A stretch of DNA of 64,000 bases from Erwinia sp. JUb26 (lineage in GTDB: Bacteria > Pseudomonadota > Gammaproteobacteria > Enterobacterales > Enterobacteriaceae): assembly GCF_003751505.1 (NCBI RefSeq), contig NZ_RJVB01000004.1, positions 404,018 through 468,017 on the forward strand, read 5' to 3'. The notes under the pieces were generated by a model. The model worked only from the letters and a program-made list of their open reading frames with translations. It did no database searches and was not told where the DNA came from. A program made the translations under genes and the position numbers. How positions within the stretch are numbered: position 1 is the first letter of the stretch; each line of letters begins with the position of its first letter. This document shows, piece by piece, positions 42,535 through 51,119 of this stretch.

Positions 42535-44775
42535 TTAAAAGGTGGCTTCCAGCGAAACGCTAAAGGTGCGCTCTTCGCCGACGTTGTAATACGGGGTGCT
42601 GGCCCTCACGCCATCGTAAGGTGCCGCGTTAAAGGTCGTTGAACGCACGGAGGTCAGGTACTCTTTATCGAACAGGTTATCGATGCCAAAGCGCAGGGTG
42701 GCGCTTTTAACAATCTTTTTATCCACCGGCAGATGAACGCCTGCGGCAACGTCAAAGATCGTGCGGCCGCTGATTTTCTCGTCGTTGGTTAAATCGCCGT
42801 AGAACGCGCTGACGTATTTACCGCCCAAGCTGCCGTAATACAGACCATCGTCATACCCCAGCGACATGTTAAGCATGTTTTTCGGTACGTTTGGCACCGT
42901 TTTGCCCGACGTTGGCAGTGGATTGCCGCCGTTGCTCACAATGTCATCTTTTTGTTCGGAATGCGTGTAGGTGTACGAGGTGTAGTAGTTGAAGTTGTAC
43001 GGCAGCTTACCGCTCCACTCCAGCTCCAGCCCTTTGCTTTCCACGCTGCCGATATTCATCATTTCGTAGTCGCCGTCAGCATTGGTGGTGGAAATCTGAC
43101 GGTCGGAATAGCGCATATAGAAAACGGTCGCGCTCAGCAGCATATCGTCGCGCTGGAAACGCCAGCCCAGCTCGTGGTTCCAGCTCAGCTCCGGCGCGGT
43201 ATTGATTGAGTCGCCCACGTTGTAGAGCACGTAGTTTGGCGGCGTGCGCATGTTGCGCGTCAGGTTATAGAACAGTTGGTTTTCCAGATCCGGCTTATAG
43301 CTGAGGCTGAAGTTCGGCAGGAATTCATGGTAGGTCGCTTTACGCTTTTCCGGCGCGTTGTACAGGCTGCCCTTGTTATCACCAATGCGCTCGACGTACT
43401 GATACGCCAGCCCGCCCACCACCGTCCACTCTGGTGACACGAACCAGGTATCTTGCAGCCAGACTTTCTGCGCCGGCGTAACGGTGTACTGGTTGCGGCC
43501 CTGTACCGTGTTGCCGTTGGCGTCTTTCACCTGATCGGATCCACCGGGCTTACCGGAAACGTTCGCCGGGTTGCCATCATCCTGAATGCTGATAAACGGC
43601 TGGGTCTGCGACTGGCGCGCACGCTCATACCAGTAACCGATATCCAGGCTGTGCTCGTCGTTAATATCCCACTTCAGTTTCGTGGTAACGCCCGGTCGCC
43701 ATGTCTGGGTCCACGAAGGTCGGTAGTAGGTATTGGACGTTAAGTTGCTCAGATCGTACTGCCCGGCTTTATCGGAGGTGCTGGACAGCACCGAGGCCGT
43801 TTGCCCGGTAAAGCTGCCGCCGTTACCCCAGAAGTAATAGGGCTGAACGGTCAGCGCGAGGTTGTCGCGAAGCTGCAGTCGTTGTGAGAAAGAGAGGCTG
43901 AAGTTTTCAAACGGGTTGCGGTCCAGCTTGTAATACTTGCTCAGCTGGCCTCTGCTGTTATAAACCGGGGTGGTCGAGTAATCCTGAGTCGGATCTTCGT
44001 CAAACTGCGCTTTGCTCAGGGTGTTGTAGTTGGTGTTATCCTGCTTGTTGTACTTCACGATCAGATTACTGCTGTTACCGTTGCCATCCTCGTACAGCGA
44101 GTTCATCTCGAACTTATCGGAATAGTTGCGTCCTTCTCCGCGCCACTTTTTGGCTTCGGTGTGCGAGTAAGAGAGCCAGTTGCTGAAACCGTTGTATTCA
44201 CCGGTTTCCAGGCGGGCGAAGGTTTTGCTGAGACTATTGCTGCCCAGAGTTTGCTTGACGAAGCCACCGAACTCTTTAGACGGGCGCTTTGTCACGAGTC
44301 CGATATTGCCGCCGCTGGAACCAATATGCGGGCCGTCAACTTCGGAAGACCCCTGGGTTACAAAGATCTGCTCAAGGTTATCCGCGTCGCCAAGCAGGTT
44401 CGGATACACCGCGTAGTTGCCTGAGTCGTTAATCGGAATGCCGTCCATCGACAGGCCGATTTGATCGGCGTTCATCCCGCGCATGGTGTAGTCGATACCG
44501 CTCAGGCCGCTGGCGTCATTACTGTTGACGTTCATACCCGGCGTATATTTCAGCATATCGATAGCGTTGCTGGCACCGGGCGCTTTGTCCATGGCTTCTT
44601 TGGTCAGCGTGGAGCGTGCTTTACTGCTGTCTTCCTGCACCATCAGACCGCCGCCCAGCGACTGCCCTTTGACGTTAATCTCCCCCACATCGCTGCTGTC
44701 TGCCGCCAGCGATGAACCTGATAACAATGCCGTCACCACGGCTAACGCAATCCCAGAATAATTAAAGTTCTTCAT
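42535..44775 (-). CDS. TonB-dependent outer-membrane receptor
   Basis: 746 residues: signal peptide (about 1-24, ending SSLAA), a TonB box near VGEINVKGQ, plug domain with YTPGMNVNSND, the MRGMNADQIGLSMDGIPIND segment, and a 22-strand barrel ending in the usual aromatic Phe (VSLEATF). The ligand is not obvious; FecA-like or other siderophore receptors share this plug style. Its private exbD-tonB-exbB genes and the linked phosphodiesterase argue for a specialised substrate rather than a generic siderophore. Confidence 0.9.
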   Translation of the reverse strand: MKNFNYSGIALAVVTALLSGSSLAADSSDVGEINVKGQSLGGGLMVQEDSSKARSTLTKEAMDKAPGASNAIDMLKYTPGMNVNSNDASGLSGIDYTMRGMNADQIGLSMDGIPINDSGNYAVYPNLLGDADNLEQIFVTQGSSEVDGPHIGSSGGNIGLVTKRPSKEFGGFVKQTLGSNSLSKTFARLETGEYNGFSNWLSYSHTEAKKWRGEGRNYSDKFEMNSLYEDGNGNSSNLIVKYNKQDNTNYNTLSKAQFDEDPTQDYSTTPVYNSRGQLSKYYKLDRNPFENFSLSFSQRLQLRDNLALTVQPYYFWGNGGSFTGQTASVLSSTSDKAGQYDLSNLTSNTYYRPSWTQTWRPGVTTKLKWDINDEHSLDIGYWYERARQSQTQPFISIQDDGNPANVSGKPGGSDQVKDANGNTVQGRNQYTVTPAQKVWLQDTWFVSPEWTVVGGLAYQYVERIGDNKGSLYNAPEKRKATYHEFLPNFSLSYKPDLENQLFYNLTRNMRTPPNYVLYNVGDSINTAPELSWNHELGWRFQRDDMLLSATVFYMRYSDRQISTTNADGDYEMMNIGSVESKGLELEWSGKLPYNFNYYTSYTYTHSEQKDDIVSNGGNPLPTSGKTVPNVPKNMLNMSLGYDDGLYYGSLGGKYVSAFYGDLTNDEKISGRTIFDVAAGVHLPVDKKIVKSATLRFGIDNLFDKEYLTSVRSTTFNAAPYDGVRASTPYYNVGEERTFSVSLEATF

Positions 44776-44808
44776 TTCTTTTCCTGTGAAAAAACAGATA
44801 ATTAAATT

Positions 44809-45594
44809 TTATGGAGCCTGATAATTAAACGTTGCGGTAAATCTTTTGCTTCTTTGCCCGGCGAAAGCCTCTTCAGGGAAGGGCTTCAGCTGGCTGATAC
44901 TTTGTAAAGAGCTCAGCGCTGCGCGATTAAGCAACATGCTCGGCGCCCTGCTGGCAATACCGGAAGAAAGCACTCTGCCGCTGCGGTCAACCTCCAGCCA
45001 GACCTCAACGTTGCCCTGTGGACGCTCCAGTGATGCCTGGCGGCCGCTCGGGTAGCGTTTGCGCTGTTCCAGCTCGCGGCGCAGCGCCTGCAGGTAGTCG
45101 TTTTCTACCGCCTGCGCGTTGACTTTCGGCGCCGGAGGAGCTGGCGGAGCAGGCGGCGCGGAGGGCTGGCTCACCGGCCTGTTAACGGCAGGCGACCGTG
45201 GAGCCACGCGCGCCTGCGGCTGCGGCGCTTTTTCAGCAACCGGTTTTGGCTTTGTTTCAGGTTTCGGCTTCGGCTTTGGCTTCGGCTTAACAATCGGTTG
45301 GGACTGGATAACCGGTTCCGGAGCAGGAACGACGGGTTCAGCAATCGGTTCTGGCTCGGGCTGCGGTTCAGGTTGAGTCTGTGGTTCCGGCGGCGGTTCT
45401 GGCTGCGGTTCCGGGATAGGCTCCGGCTGCGGCGGCTCAGGTTCAGGTTCGGCCAGCGACAGTTCCATGACCGTATCGTCATAGTGGGGTTTCACCTGCA
45501 GCACGGCATGCTGGCTGATAAACAGTAAGCATCCACCGATAACGAACGCGGGTAGCCAGCTGACAACGTGGCGTGAGCGATAAAGCAGATACAT
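44809..45594 (-). CDS. tonB: TonB energy transducer
   Basis: 261 residues. One N-terminal membrane helix (about 12-35), then a long periplasmic spacer of Glu-Pro repeats (residues about 45-95) followed by Lys-Pro repeats (about 100-120), and a C-terminal TonB domain (YPSGRQASLERPQGNVEVW; VDRSGRVLSSG). It starts 1 nt after exbD. The Lys-Pro and Glu-Pro repeats span the periplasm. Confidence 0.93.
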   Translation of the reverse strand: MYLLYRSRHVVSWLPAFVIGGCLLFISQHAVLQVKPHYDDTVMELSLAEPEPEPPQPEPIPEPQPEPPPEPQTQPEPQPEPEPIAEPVVPAPEPVIQSQPIVKPKPKPKPKPETKPKPVAEKAPQPQARVAPRSPAVNRPVSQPSAPPAPPAPPAPKVNAQAVENDYLQALRRELEQRKRYPSGRQASLERPQGNVEVWLEVDRSGRVLSSGIASRAPSMLLNRAALSSLQSISQLKPFPEEAFAGQRSKRFTATFNYQAP

Positions 45595-45595
45595 A

Positions 45596-46003
45596 TCACT
45601 GCTTCCGTGTGGCGATGGAAATGGAGAAGAAACCGCCCTGGCGCAGGGTATCCATCACGGCAACCAGGCGCTCGACCGCCACGTCTTTATCGCTGTTGAC
45701 GATAATGGTGGTGGTCTGGTTTTCCTGCTGCTGCTGCTTCAGGGTCGTCACCAGCCCATCAAGGGCCAGCGGCTGGCCGTCCAGCTGCAGCTGTTCGCCA
45801 CTACCCAGGGTGATGATGGCCTTTTTCTGCGGTTTAAGCTGTTGGGCGCTACTGGCGGACGGCAGCTGGGTTTTCAAGCCCAGAGCCGGGATCACATTCA
45901 GGCTAATCAGAACAAAGAAAACCAGTAAAAACATCATCACATCGATCATCGGGATCAGTTCGATATGGGCTTTATTTTTTTTAGGCTCACTCCAGTTACG
46001 CAT
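45596..46003 (-). CDS. exbD: ExbD-like protein
   Basis: 135 residues from the ATG at 46003, behind GGGAGG; an in-frame start ten codons earlier lacks a site. One N-terminal membrane helix with the essential Asp (IELIPMIDVMMFLLVFFVL) and a small periplasmic domain. First gene of the operon exbD-tonB-receptor-exbB-pld. Confidence 0.92.
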   Translation of the reverse strand: MRNWSEPKKNKAHIELIPMIDVMMFLLVFFVLISLNVIPALGLKTQLPSASSAQQLKPQKKAIITLGSGEQLQLDGQPLALDGLVTTLKQQQQENQTTTIIVNSDKDVAVERLVAVMDTLRQGGFFSISIATRKQ

Positions 46004-46767
46004 GGCACTCCCTCCCAAAATTGAAGGGGCCAATATAGAAGTGCTTTGTTTATTTTTTGTTGCACATTTATTATTTTATTATCACAACCCTTACATTTTT
46101 ATGAAATAAAACGGTGCCAGGGTTGAGTGTATGTCAGGATATTTGGTAGCAGTCAGGGCAAGATTATGTTTTCTGCGTATGAGGATGCATGGGGTTTACA
46201 GGAATAAAATTTATTATCATCCCTGACGATTCAGAACTGCTAAAGGTGAAAACCTATTTCTGTTGATTTTATGGTGCCAAATGAATCAAAATATGTATCT
46301 AAAATCATATAGTTAATCATTTTTAAAATCTGGAGATCTACAGAGGCAGAAAATTGATTTTTTTAACGTGTAAAACGGGTGTCGTCGGCATTAAGCAATC
46401 GATTTCGTTCAAGCAATTGGGTCAGGAAAGATCCTTCAGCAATAGTGATTGCCAGACCATTAGTAGTAATATAATTGCGTGATTTCTACAGCAGTGATTA
46501 TTTCTGGATTCACCGACTCTGCCTGTAAAATTAAGGGAGTGGGTTTGTCATATCCGGAAATACAGATTCGAGATGCTCTGGCGGTATTAAGCGCTGCCCT
46601 GGCTTAGGGCCGTATCCACATTACGCGGGTAAGATTATTACCGACAATCCGGACAGCCGCGTCTTATCGCTTTCCCGTCAGCGAATATCTGAACACCATC
46701 CCACCCTGTATTTTTAGCCGCGAAAGGCGGTAAACTGCCCGCCATACGCAGCTGAACAGAACACAAC
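46004..46767. other. Long intergenic region between the TonB operon and treR
   Basis: 764 bp holding the two divergent promoters. The left 400 bp are AT-rich with several TTATTATCAT-like stretches but no clear Fur box. I found no gene with a credible start, and nothing recognisable in the right part. Confidence 0.4.
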
Positions 46768-47718
46768 ATGCAAAATCGCCTGACGATCAAGGACATTGCC
46801 CGCCTCAGCGGGGTGGGGAAATCCACCGTATCCCGCGTGCTGAACAACGAAGAAAACGTTCGGCCTGAAACCCGTGAGCGCGTGCTGCAGGTGATTGAAG
46901 AGCATAATTTCAGCCCGTCCAAGTCGGCGCGGGCGATGCGTGGTTTTAGCGATAAGGTCATCGCTATTGTTGTGTCGCGCCTGGATTCACCTTCGGAAAA
47001 TCAGGCGGTGCGCGCCATGCTGCCGGTGTTCTACCAGCAGGGCTATGACGCCATCGTGCTGGAAAGCCAGTTCAGCGTAGAGCGGGTGAAAGAACACCTG
47101 CAGGTGCTGAAGCAGCGCAATATCGACGGGGTGATCCTGTTTGGCTTTACCGGCCTGACCGCCAAAATGCTGCTGCCGTGGCGGGAAAAGATGGTGATGC
47201 TGGCCCGCGAAATGCCCGGCCTCTCTTCGGTGTGCTATGACGATGCCGGGGCGGTGCGGCTGCTGATGCAGACGCTGAGGGAGAGGCAGATCGGCGAAAT
47301 CGGTTTTATCGGCGTTTCCGATCGCGATACCACCACCGGGCTGAAGCGTACCCGCGCCTATGAAGCATTCTGCCAGCAGCACGGGTTAGCGCCGCATATC
47401 GCGCTGGGCGAGCTGACCTGGCAGAGCGGTTACGATCTGCTGCCGCAGCTGCTGGCCCACGATATCCGCGCGGTGGTCTGCGCCTCCGATACCATCGCCC
47501 TTGGCGCACAAAAATACCTGCAGCAACAGCAGATTAGCGGCGTGCTGGTGTGCAGTATCGGTAACCTGCCGCTGCTGCATTTCCTGTTCCCGGAGTCCTT
47601 CTCCGTGGAGCTGGGATACGGTGCCGCCGGCGATGCCGCCGCCCGCCAGCTGCTGGCGCAGCTCGACGGATCGACCGTTGTGCAGCAGACGATTATTCAC
47701 GGAAAACTAGCGCTTTAA
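46768..47718 (+). CDS. treR: Trehalose operon repressor TreR (LacI family)
   Basis: 316 residues. LacI-type helix-turn-helix (IKDIARLSGVGKSTVSRVLNN), hinge helix (SARAMRG), and a periplasmic-binding-type domain. The sequence, including GFTGLTAKMLLPW and GVLVCSIGNLPLLHFLFP, is that of enterobacterial TreR, which binds trehalose-6-phosphate as inducer. It controls treBC through the palindrome at 47782. Confidence 0.93.
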   Translation: MQNRLTIKDIARLSGVGKSTVSRVLNNEENVRPETRERVLQVIEEHNFSPSKSARAMRGFSDKVIAIVVSRLDSPSENQAVRAMLPVFYQQGYDAIVLESQFSVERVKEHLQVLKQRNIDGVILFGFTGLTAKMLLPWREKMVMLAREMPGLSSVCYDDAGAVRLLMQTLRERQIGEIGFIGVSDRDTTTGLKRTRAYEAFCQQHGLAPHIALGELTWQSGYDLLPQLLAHDIRAVVCASDTIALGAQKYLQQQQISGVLVCSIGNLPLLHFLFPESFSVELGYGAAGDAAARQLLAQLDGSTVVQQTIIHGKLAL

Positions 47719-47781
47719 CGCCGCCTTTTGGCCCGATTTAACCCTCATATTTCTGAAAATTTGTGATCGTTTCTGCAAAAC

Positions 47782-47795
47782 TGGGAACGTTCCCA
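47782..47795. promoter_or_regulatory. TreR operator
   Basis: TGGGAACGTTCCCA is a perfect 14-bp palindrome with central CG, the LacI-family form, 92 nt before treB and directly after treR. A partial CRP-like site (TGTGATCGTTTCTGCAAA) lies just upstream at 47763, weak in its right half. Confidence 0.8.
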
Positions 47796-47887
47796 TGACA
47801 GGGCGTAGTGGTTCTGGCTATTCTTGCCTCGATTTCAGGCAGCCCCTGACCCGGCATTGGACACTTCCAGAGATAAGGCCACTTCAT

Positions 47888-49306
47888 ATGAGTAAAGTTA
47901 AGCAACAGGACGTTGATCGGCTGATCGACCTTGTAGGCGGCAGAGACAACATCGCCACCGTGACCCACTGTATTACGCGCCTGCGTTTTGTCCTGAGCGA
48001 TCCGAAAAAAGCCTCGCCGCAGGGGCTGGAAGAGCTGCCGATGGTCAAAGGCTGCTTCACCAACGCCGGGCAGTTCCAGGTGGTGATTGGGCCGGAAGTT
48101 GGCGACTACTACAAAGTGCTGATTGCGACGATTGGCCAGAATGAAGTCGGCAAAGAGCAGGCGAAAATCGCCGCCCGGCAGAATATGAGCCTGTTTGAGC
48201 GCAGTATTTCCCACTTCGCGGAAATCTTCTTCCCGCTGCTGCCCGCGCTGATCAGCGGCGGTCTGATCCTCGGCTTCCGCAACGTTATCGGTGATATTCC
48301 CTTCAGCAACGGCCAGACGCTGGCGCAGATGCACCCGATGTGGCAGTCGGTTTATGACTTCCTGTGGCTGCTGGGCGAAGCGGTGTTTATGTTCCTGCCG
48401 GTGGCGGTGTGCTGGTCAACGGTCAGAAAAATGGGCGGCACCGAGATCCTCGGCATCGTGCTGGGTATTACCCTGGTGTCTCCGCAGTTGATGAACTCCT
48501 ACAACCTCGGGCAGCAGCTCCCGGAAGTGTGGAACTTCGGTTGGTTCACCATTGAAAAAGTCGGCTATCAGGCGCAGGTGATCCCGTCCGTGCTGGCCGG
48601 CATGGCGCTGGCGCTGGTGGAAAATGCGCTGAAGCGCATTGTGCCGGCGTACCTCTATCTGGTTATCGTGCCGGTGACGTCGCTGCTGATTGCGGTGTTC
48701 CTCGCCCATACGCTGATCGGGCCGTTCGGCCGCATGATCGGTGACGGCGTGGCGTTTGCGGTGAAAGGCGTGATGACCGGCAGCCTTGCGCCGATTGGTG
48801 CGACCCTGTTCGGCTTCCTTTACGCGCCGCTGGTGATCACCGGCGTGCATCAGACCACGCTGGCGATCGATATGCAGATGGTGCAGAGCACCGGCGGAAC
48901 TCCGGTCTGGCCGCTGATTGCCCTGTCGAATATTGCTCAGGGTGCCGCAGTAGTGGGCGTAATTATCGTCAGTAAAAAGCATAACGAACGTGAAATCTCG
49001 GTTCCGGCGGCGATCTCCGCGTTCCTCGGCGTGACCGAACCGGCGATGTACGGCATCAACCTGAAATACCGCTTCCCGATGCTCTGCGCGATGATCGGCT
49101 CCGCCGTGGCGGCGCTGATTTGCGGCCTGGCCGGCGTAACGGCGAACGGCATTGGCGTCGGCGGCCTGCCGGGTATCCTCTCGATCAAACCGCAGTTCTG
49201 GAGCGTTTACGCGCTGGCGATGCTGGCAGCAACTGTAATCCCGATTATTTTGACCGTGCTGGTTTACCAGCGTAAGGCGCGCCGTGACGCGCTGGCTGCG
49301 GTCTAG
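47888..49306 (+). CDS. treB: Trehalose-specific PTS enzyme IIBC TreB
   Basis: 472 residues from the ATG at 47888. The IIB domain (1-90) has the phosphorylated Cys in TVTHCITRLRFVL; the IIC domain (about 105-465) has some ten membrane helices with HQTTLAIDMQ and FLGVTEPAMYGINLKY motifs. It imports trehalose as trehalose-6-phosphate using EIIA-Glc. Upstream in-frame residues contain no good start. treC follows after 23 nt. Confidence 0.95.
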   Translation: MSKVKQQDVDRLIDLVGGRDNIATVTHCITRLRFVLSDPKKASPQGLEELPMVKGCFTNAGQFQVVIGPEVGDYYKVLIATIGQNEVGKEQAKIAARQNMSLFERSISHFAEIFFPLLPALISGGLILGFRNVIGDIPFSNGQTLAQMHPMWQSVYDFLWLLGEAVFMFLPVAVCWSTVRKMGGTEILGIVLGITLVSPQLMNSYNLGQQLPEVWNFGWFTIEKVGYQAQVIPSVLAGMALALVENALKRIVPAYLYLVIVPVTSLLIAVFLAHTLIGPFGRMIGDGVAFAVKGVMTGSLAPIGATLFGFLYAPLVITGVHQTTLAIDMQMVQSTGGTPVWPLIALSNIAQGAAVVGVIIVSKKHNEREISVPAAISAFLGVTEPAMYGINLKYRFPMLCAMIGSAVAALICGLAGVTANGIGVGGLPGILSIKPQFWSVYALAMLAATVIPIILTVLVYQRKARRDALAAV

Positions 49307-49329
49307 TGGTATTTAATAAGGAACAGGCA

Positions 49330-50973
49330 ATGAGTAACGAAGTGCAGTGGTGGAAGAACGGAACCATTTACCAGATTTACCCAAAAAGTTTTCAGGACAC
49401 CACCGGCAGCGGCACGGGCGATATCAGCGGCATTATCAACCGTCTGGACTATCTGCAAACCCTGGGCGTGGACGCGCTGTGGCTGACGCCGATTTACCTG
49501 TCGCCGCAGGTGGATAACGGCTACGACGTGGCGGATTACTGCGCCATCGATCCGGCCTACGGCACCATGGAACAGTTCGAGCAGCTGACGGCGGAAGCCC
49601 ATCGCCGCGGCATTCGTATCGTGATGGACATGGTGTTTAACCACACCTCCACGCACCACGAGTGGTTCCTGAAATCGCAGGATCGCGACAGTGAGTTCCG
49701 CCCGTTCTACATCTGGCGCGATGCCGCCGAAGACGGTGGGCCGCCCAATAACTGGCGCTCGAAGTTTGGCGGCGGGGCCTGGCAGTGGCATGAGGCGAGC
49801 GGGCAGTATTATCTGCACCTGTTCGCCCTCGAACAGGCAGATCTGAACTGGGAGCATCCCCCGGTTCGCGAAGCGCTGAAGCAGGTCTGCCGCTTCTGGG
49901 CGCAGAAGGGCGTGGACGGCCTGCGGCTGGACGTGGTGAATCTGGTTTCCAAGCAGCAGGATTATCTGCCGGATGACGTGGGCGACGGTCGTCGTTTTTA
50001 CACCGACGGTCCGCGTATCCATGACTTCCTGAACGAGTTCAGCCGCGACGTGTTTCAACCGCTGGGCCTGATGACCGTGGGTGAGATGTCCTCCACCCGC
50101 CTGGAGGACTGCCGCCGCTACGCCGCGAATGACGGCAGCGAACTGTCGATGACCTTTAACTTCCACCACCTGAAGGTGGATTATCCCAACGGCAATAAGT
50201 GGACCGACGCCACGCCGGATTACGTGCTGCTGAAGCAGATTTTCCGTGAGTGGCAGCAGGGGATGCACGGCCACGCCTGGAACGCGCTGTTCTGGTGTAA
50301 TCACGATCAGCCGCGCATCGTTTCCCGCTTTGGTGATGAGGGCGAACTGCGCGTCACCTCGGCTAAGATGCTGGCGATGGTGCTGCACGGCATGCAGGGT
50401 ACGCCGTACATCTATCAGGGCGAAGAGATCGGCATGACCAATCCGGGCTTCACCGATATGCAACAGTATCGCGATGTCGAAAGCCTGAATATGTACGCCG
50501 AGCTGAAAAGCGCCGGGCGGAGTGACGAAGAGCTGCTGCGTATTCTGGCGCGTAAATCCCGCGACAACAGCCGCACGCCGATGCAGTGGAGCGCCGATCC
50601 GCAGGCCGGCTTTACCGCCGGTACGCCGTGGATCCCGGTGGCGCACAACGCCGATAGCATCAACGTCGATCAGGCGCTGGCGGACCACGATTCGGTGTTT
50701 TATCACTATCAGCGGCTGATTCAGCTGCGGAAAAGCGTATCGCTGCTGACCGAGGGCGATTATCAGGATCTGCTGCCAGACAGCGCCGACGTCTGGTGCT
50801 ACACCCGATCCGCCGGAGGAAAAACTCTGCGCGTGCTGGCGAACCTCAGCGCTCAGGAGCAGGCGGTCACGCTGGCGGAATTTCGCGGTGAGGTGCTGCT
50901 GCACAACTACGAGGATGCCGCGCTGCCGGGCGTTTTGCGCCCCTATGAGTGCTTCTGGCAGCTGGCGGACTGA
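49330..50973 (+). CDS. treC: Trehalose-6-phosphate hydrolase TreC
   Basis: 547 residues from the ATG at 49330 (AAGGA upstream). GH13 catalytic residues: Asp in VDGLRLDVVNL, Glu in MTVGEMSS, Asp in CNHDQPRIVSRFG. It splits trehalose-6-phosphate into glucose and glucose-6-phosphate. Second gene of the TreR regulon. Confidence 0.94.
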   Translation: MSNEVQWWKNGTIYQIYPKSFQDTTGSGTGDISGIINRLDYLQTLGVDALWLTPIYLSPQVDNGYDVADYCAIDPAYGTMEQFEQLTAEAHRRGIRIVMDMVFNHTSTHHEWFLKSQDRDSEFRPFYIWRDAAEDGGPPNNWRSKFGGGAWQWHEASGQYYLHLFALEQADLNWEHPPVREALKQVCRFWAQKGVDGLRLDVVNLVSKQQDYLPDDVGDGRRFYTDGPRIHDFLNEFSRDVFQPLGLMTVGEMSSTRLEDCRRYAANDGSELSMTFNFHHLKVDYPNGNKWTDATPDYVLLKQIFREWQQGMHGHAWNALFWCNHDQPRIVSRFGDEGELRVTSAKMLAMVLHGMQGTPYIYQGEEIGMTNPGFTDMQQYRDVESLNMYAELKSAGRSDEELLRILARKSRDNSRTPMQWSADPQAGFTAGTPWIPVAHNADSINVDQALADHDSVFYHYQRLIQLRKSVSLLTEGDYQDLLPDSADVWCYTRSAGGKTLRVLANLSAQEQAVTLAEFRGEVLLHNYEDAALPGVLRPYECFWQLAD

Positions 50974-51119
50974 CGCAACCGGCCTTCATTTTCTTTAGCT
51001 TCGACTAAGCTTGTTTTTCGTAAGCTGTCTGAAGCGGATACCGTTTCACGCTATCCCTCCGCCTTAACAGCCCGGGTTGATGTTACTCACGGAATTAACG
51101 GGTTAAACGGGGCTAAAGA

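Noticed and set aside
46004..46260. Possible Fur box before exbD
   Set aside because: TTATTATCAT-like stretches occur but none reaches a credible match to the 19-bp palindrome; AT-rich background explains them.
47763..47781. CRP site upstream of the TreR operator
   Set aside because: The left half TGTGA is good, but the right half (TGCAA) is poor; noted only as weak.
49303..50904. Open frame of over 500 codons on the minus strand opposite treC
   Set aside because: Its amino acids are an Arg/His/Gln-rich mirror of treC, with no start signal or known fold; GC-rich codon use leaves the opposite strand open. The same holds for the opposite strand of treZ, the fumarase, and the flavoprotein at 53-1621.
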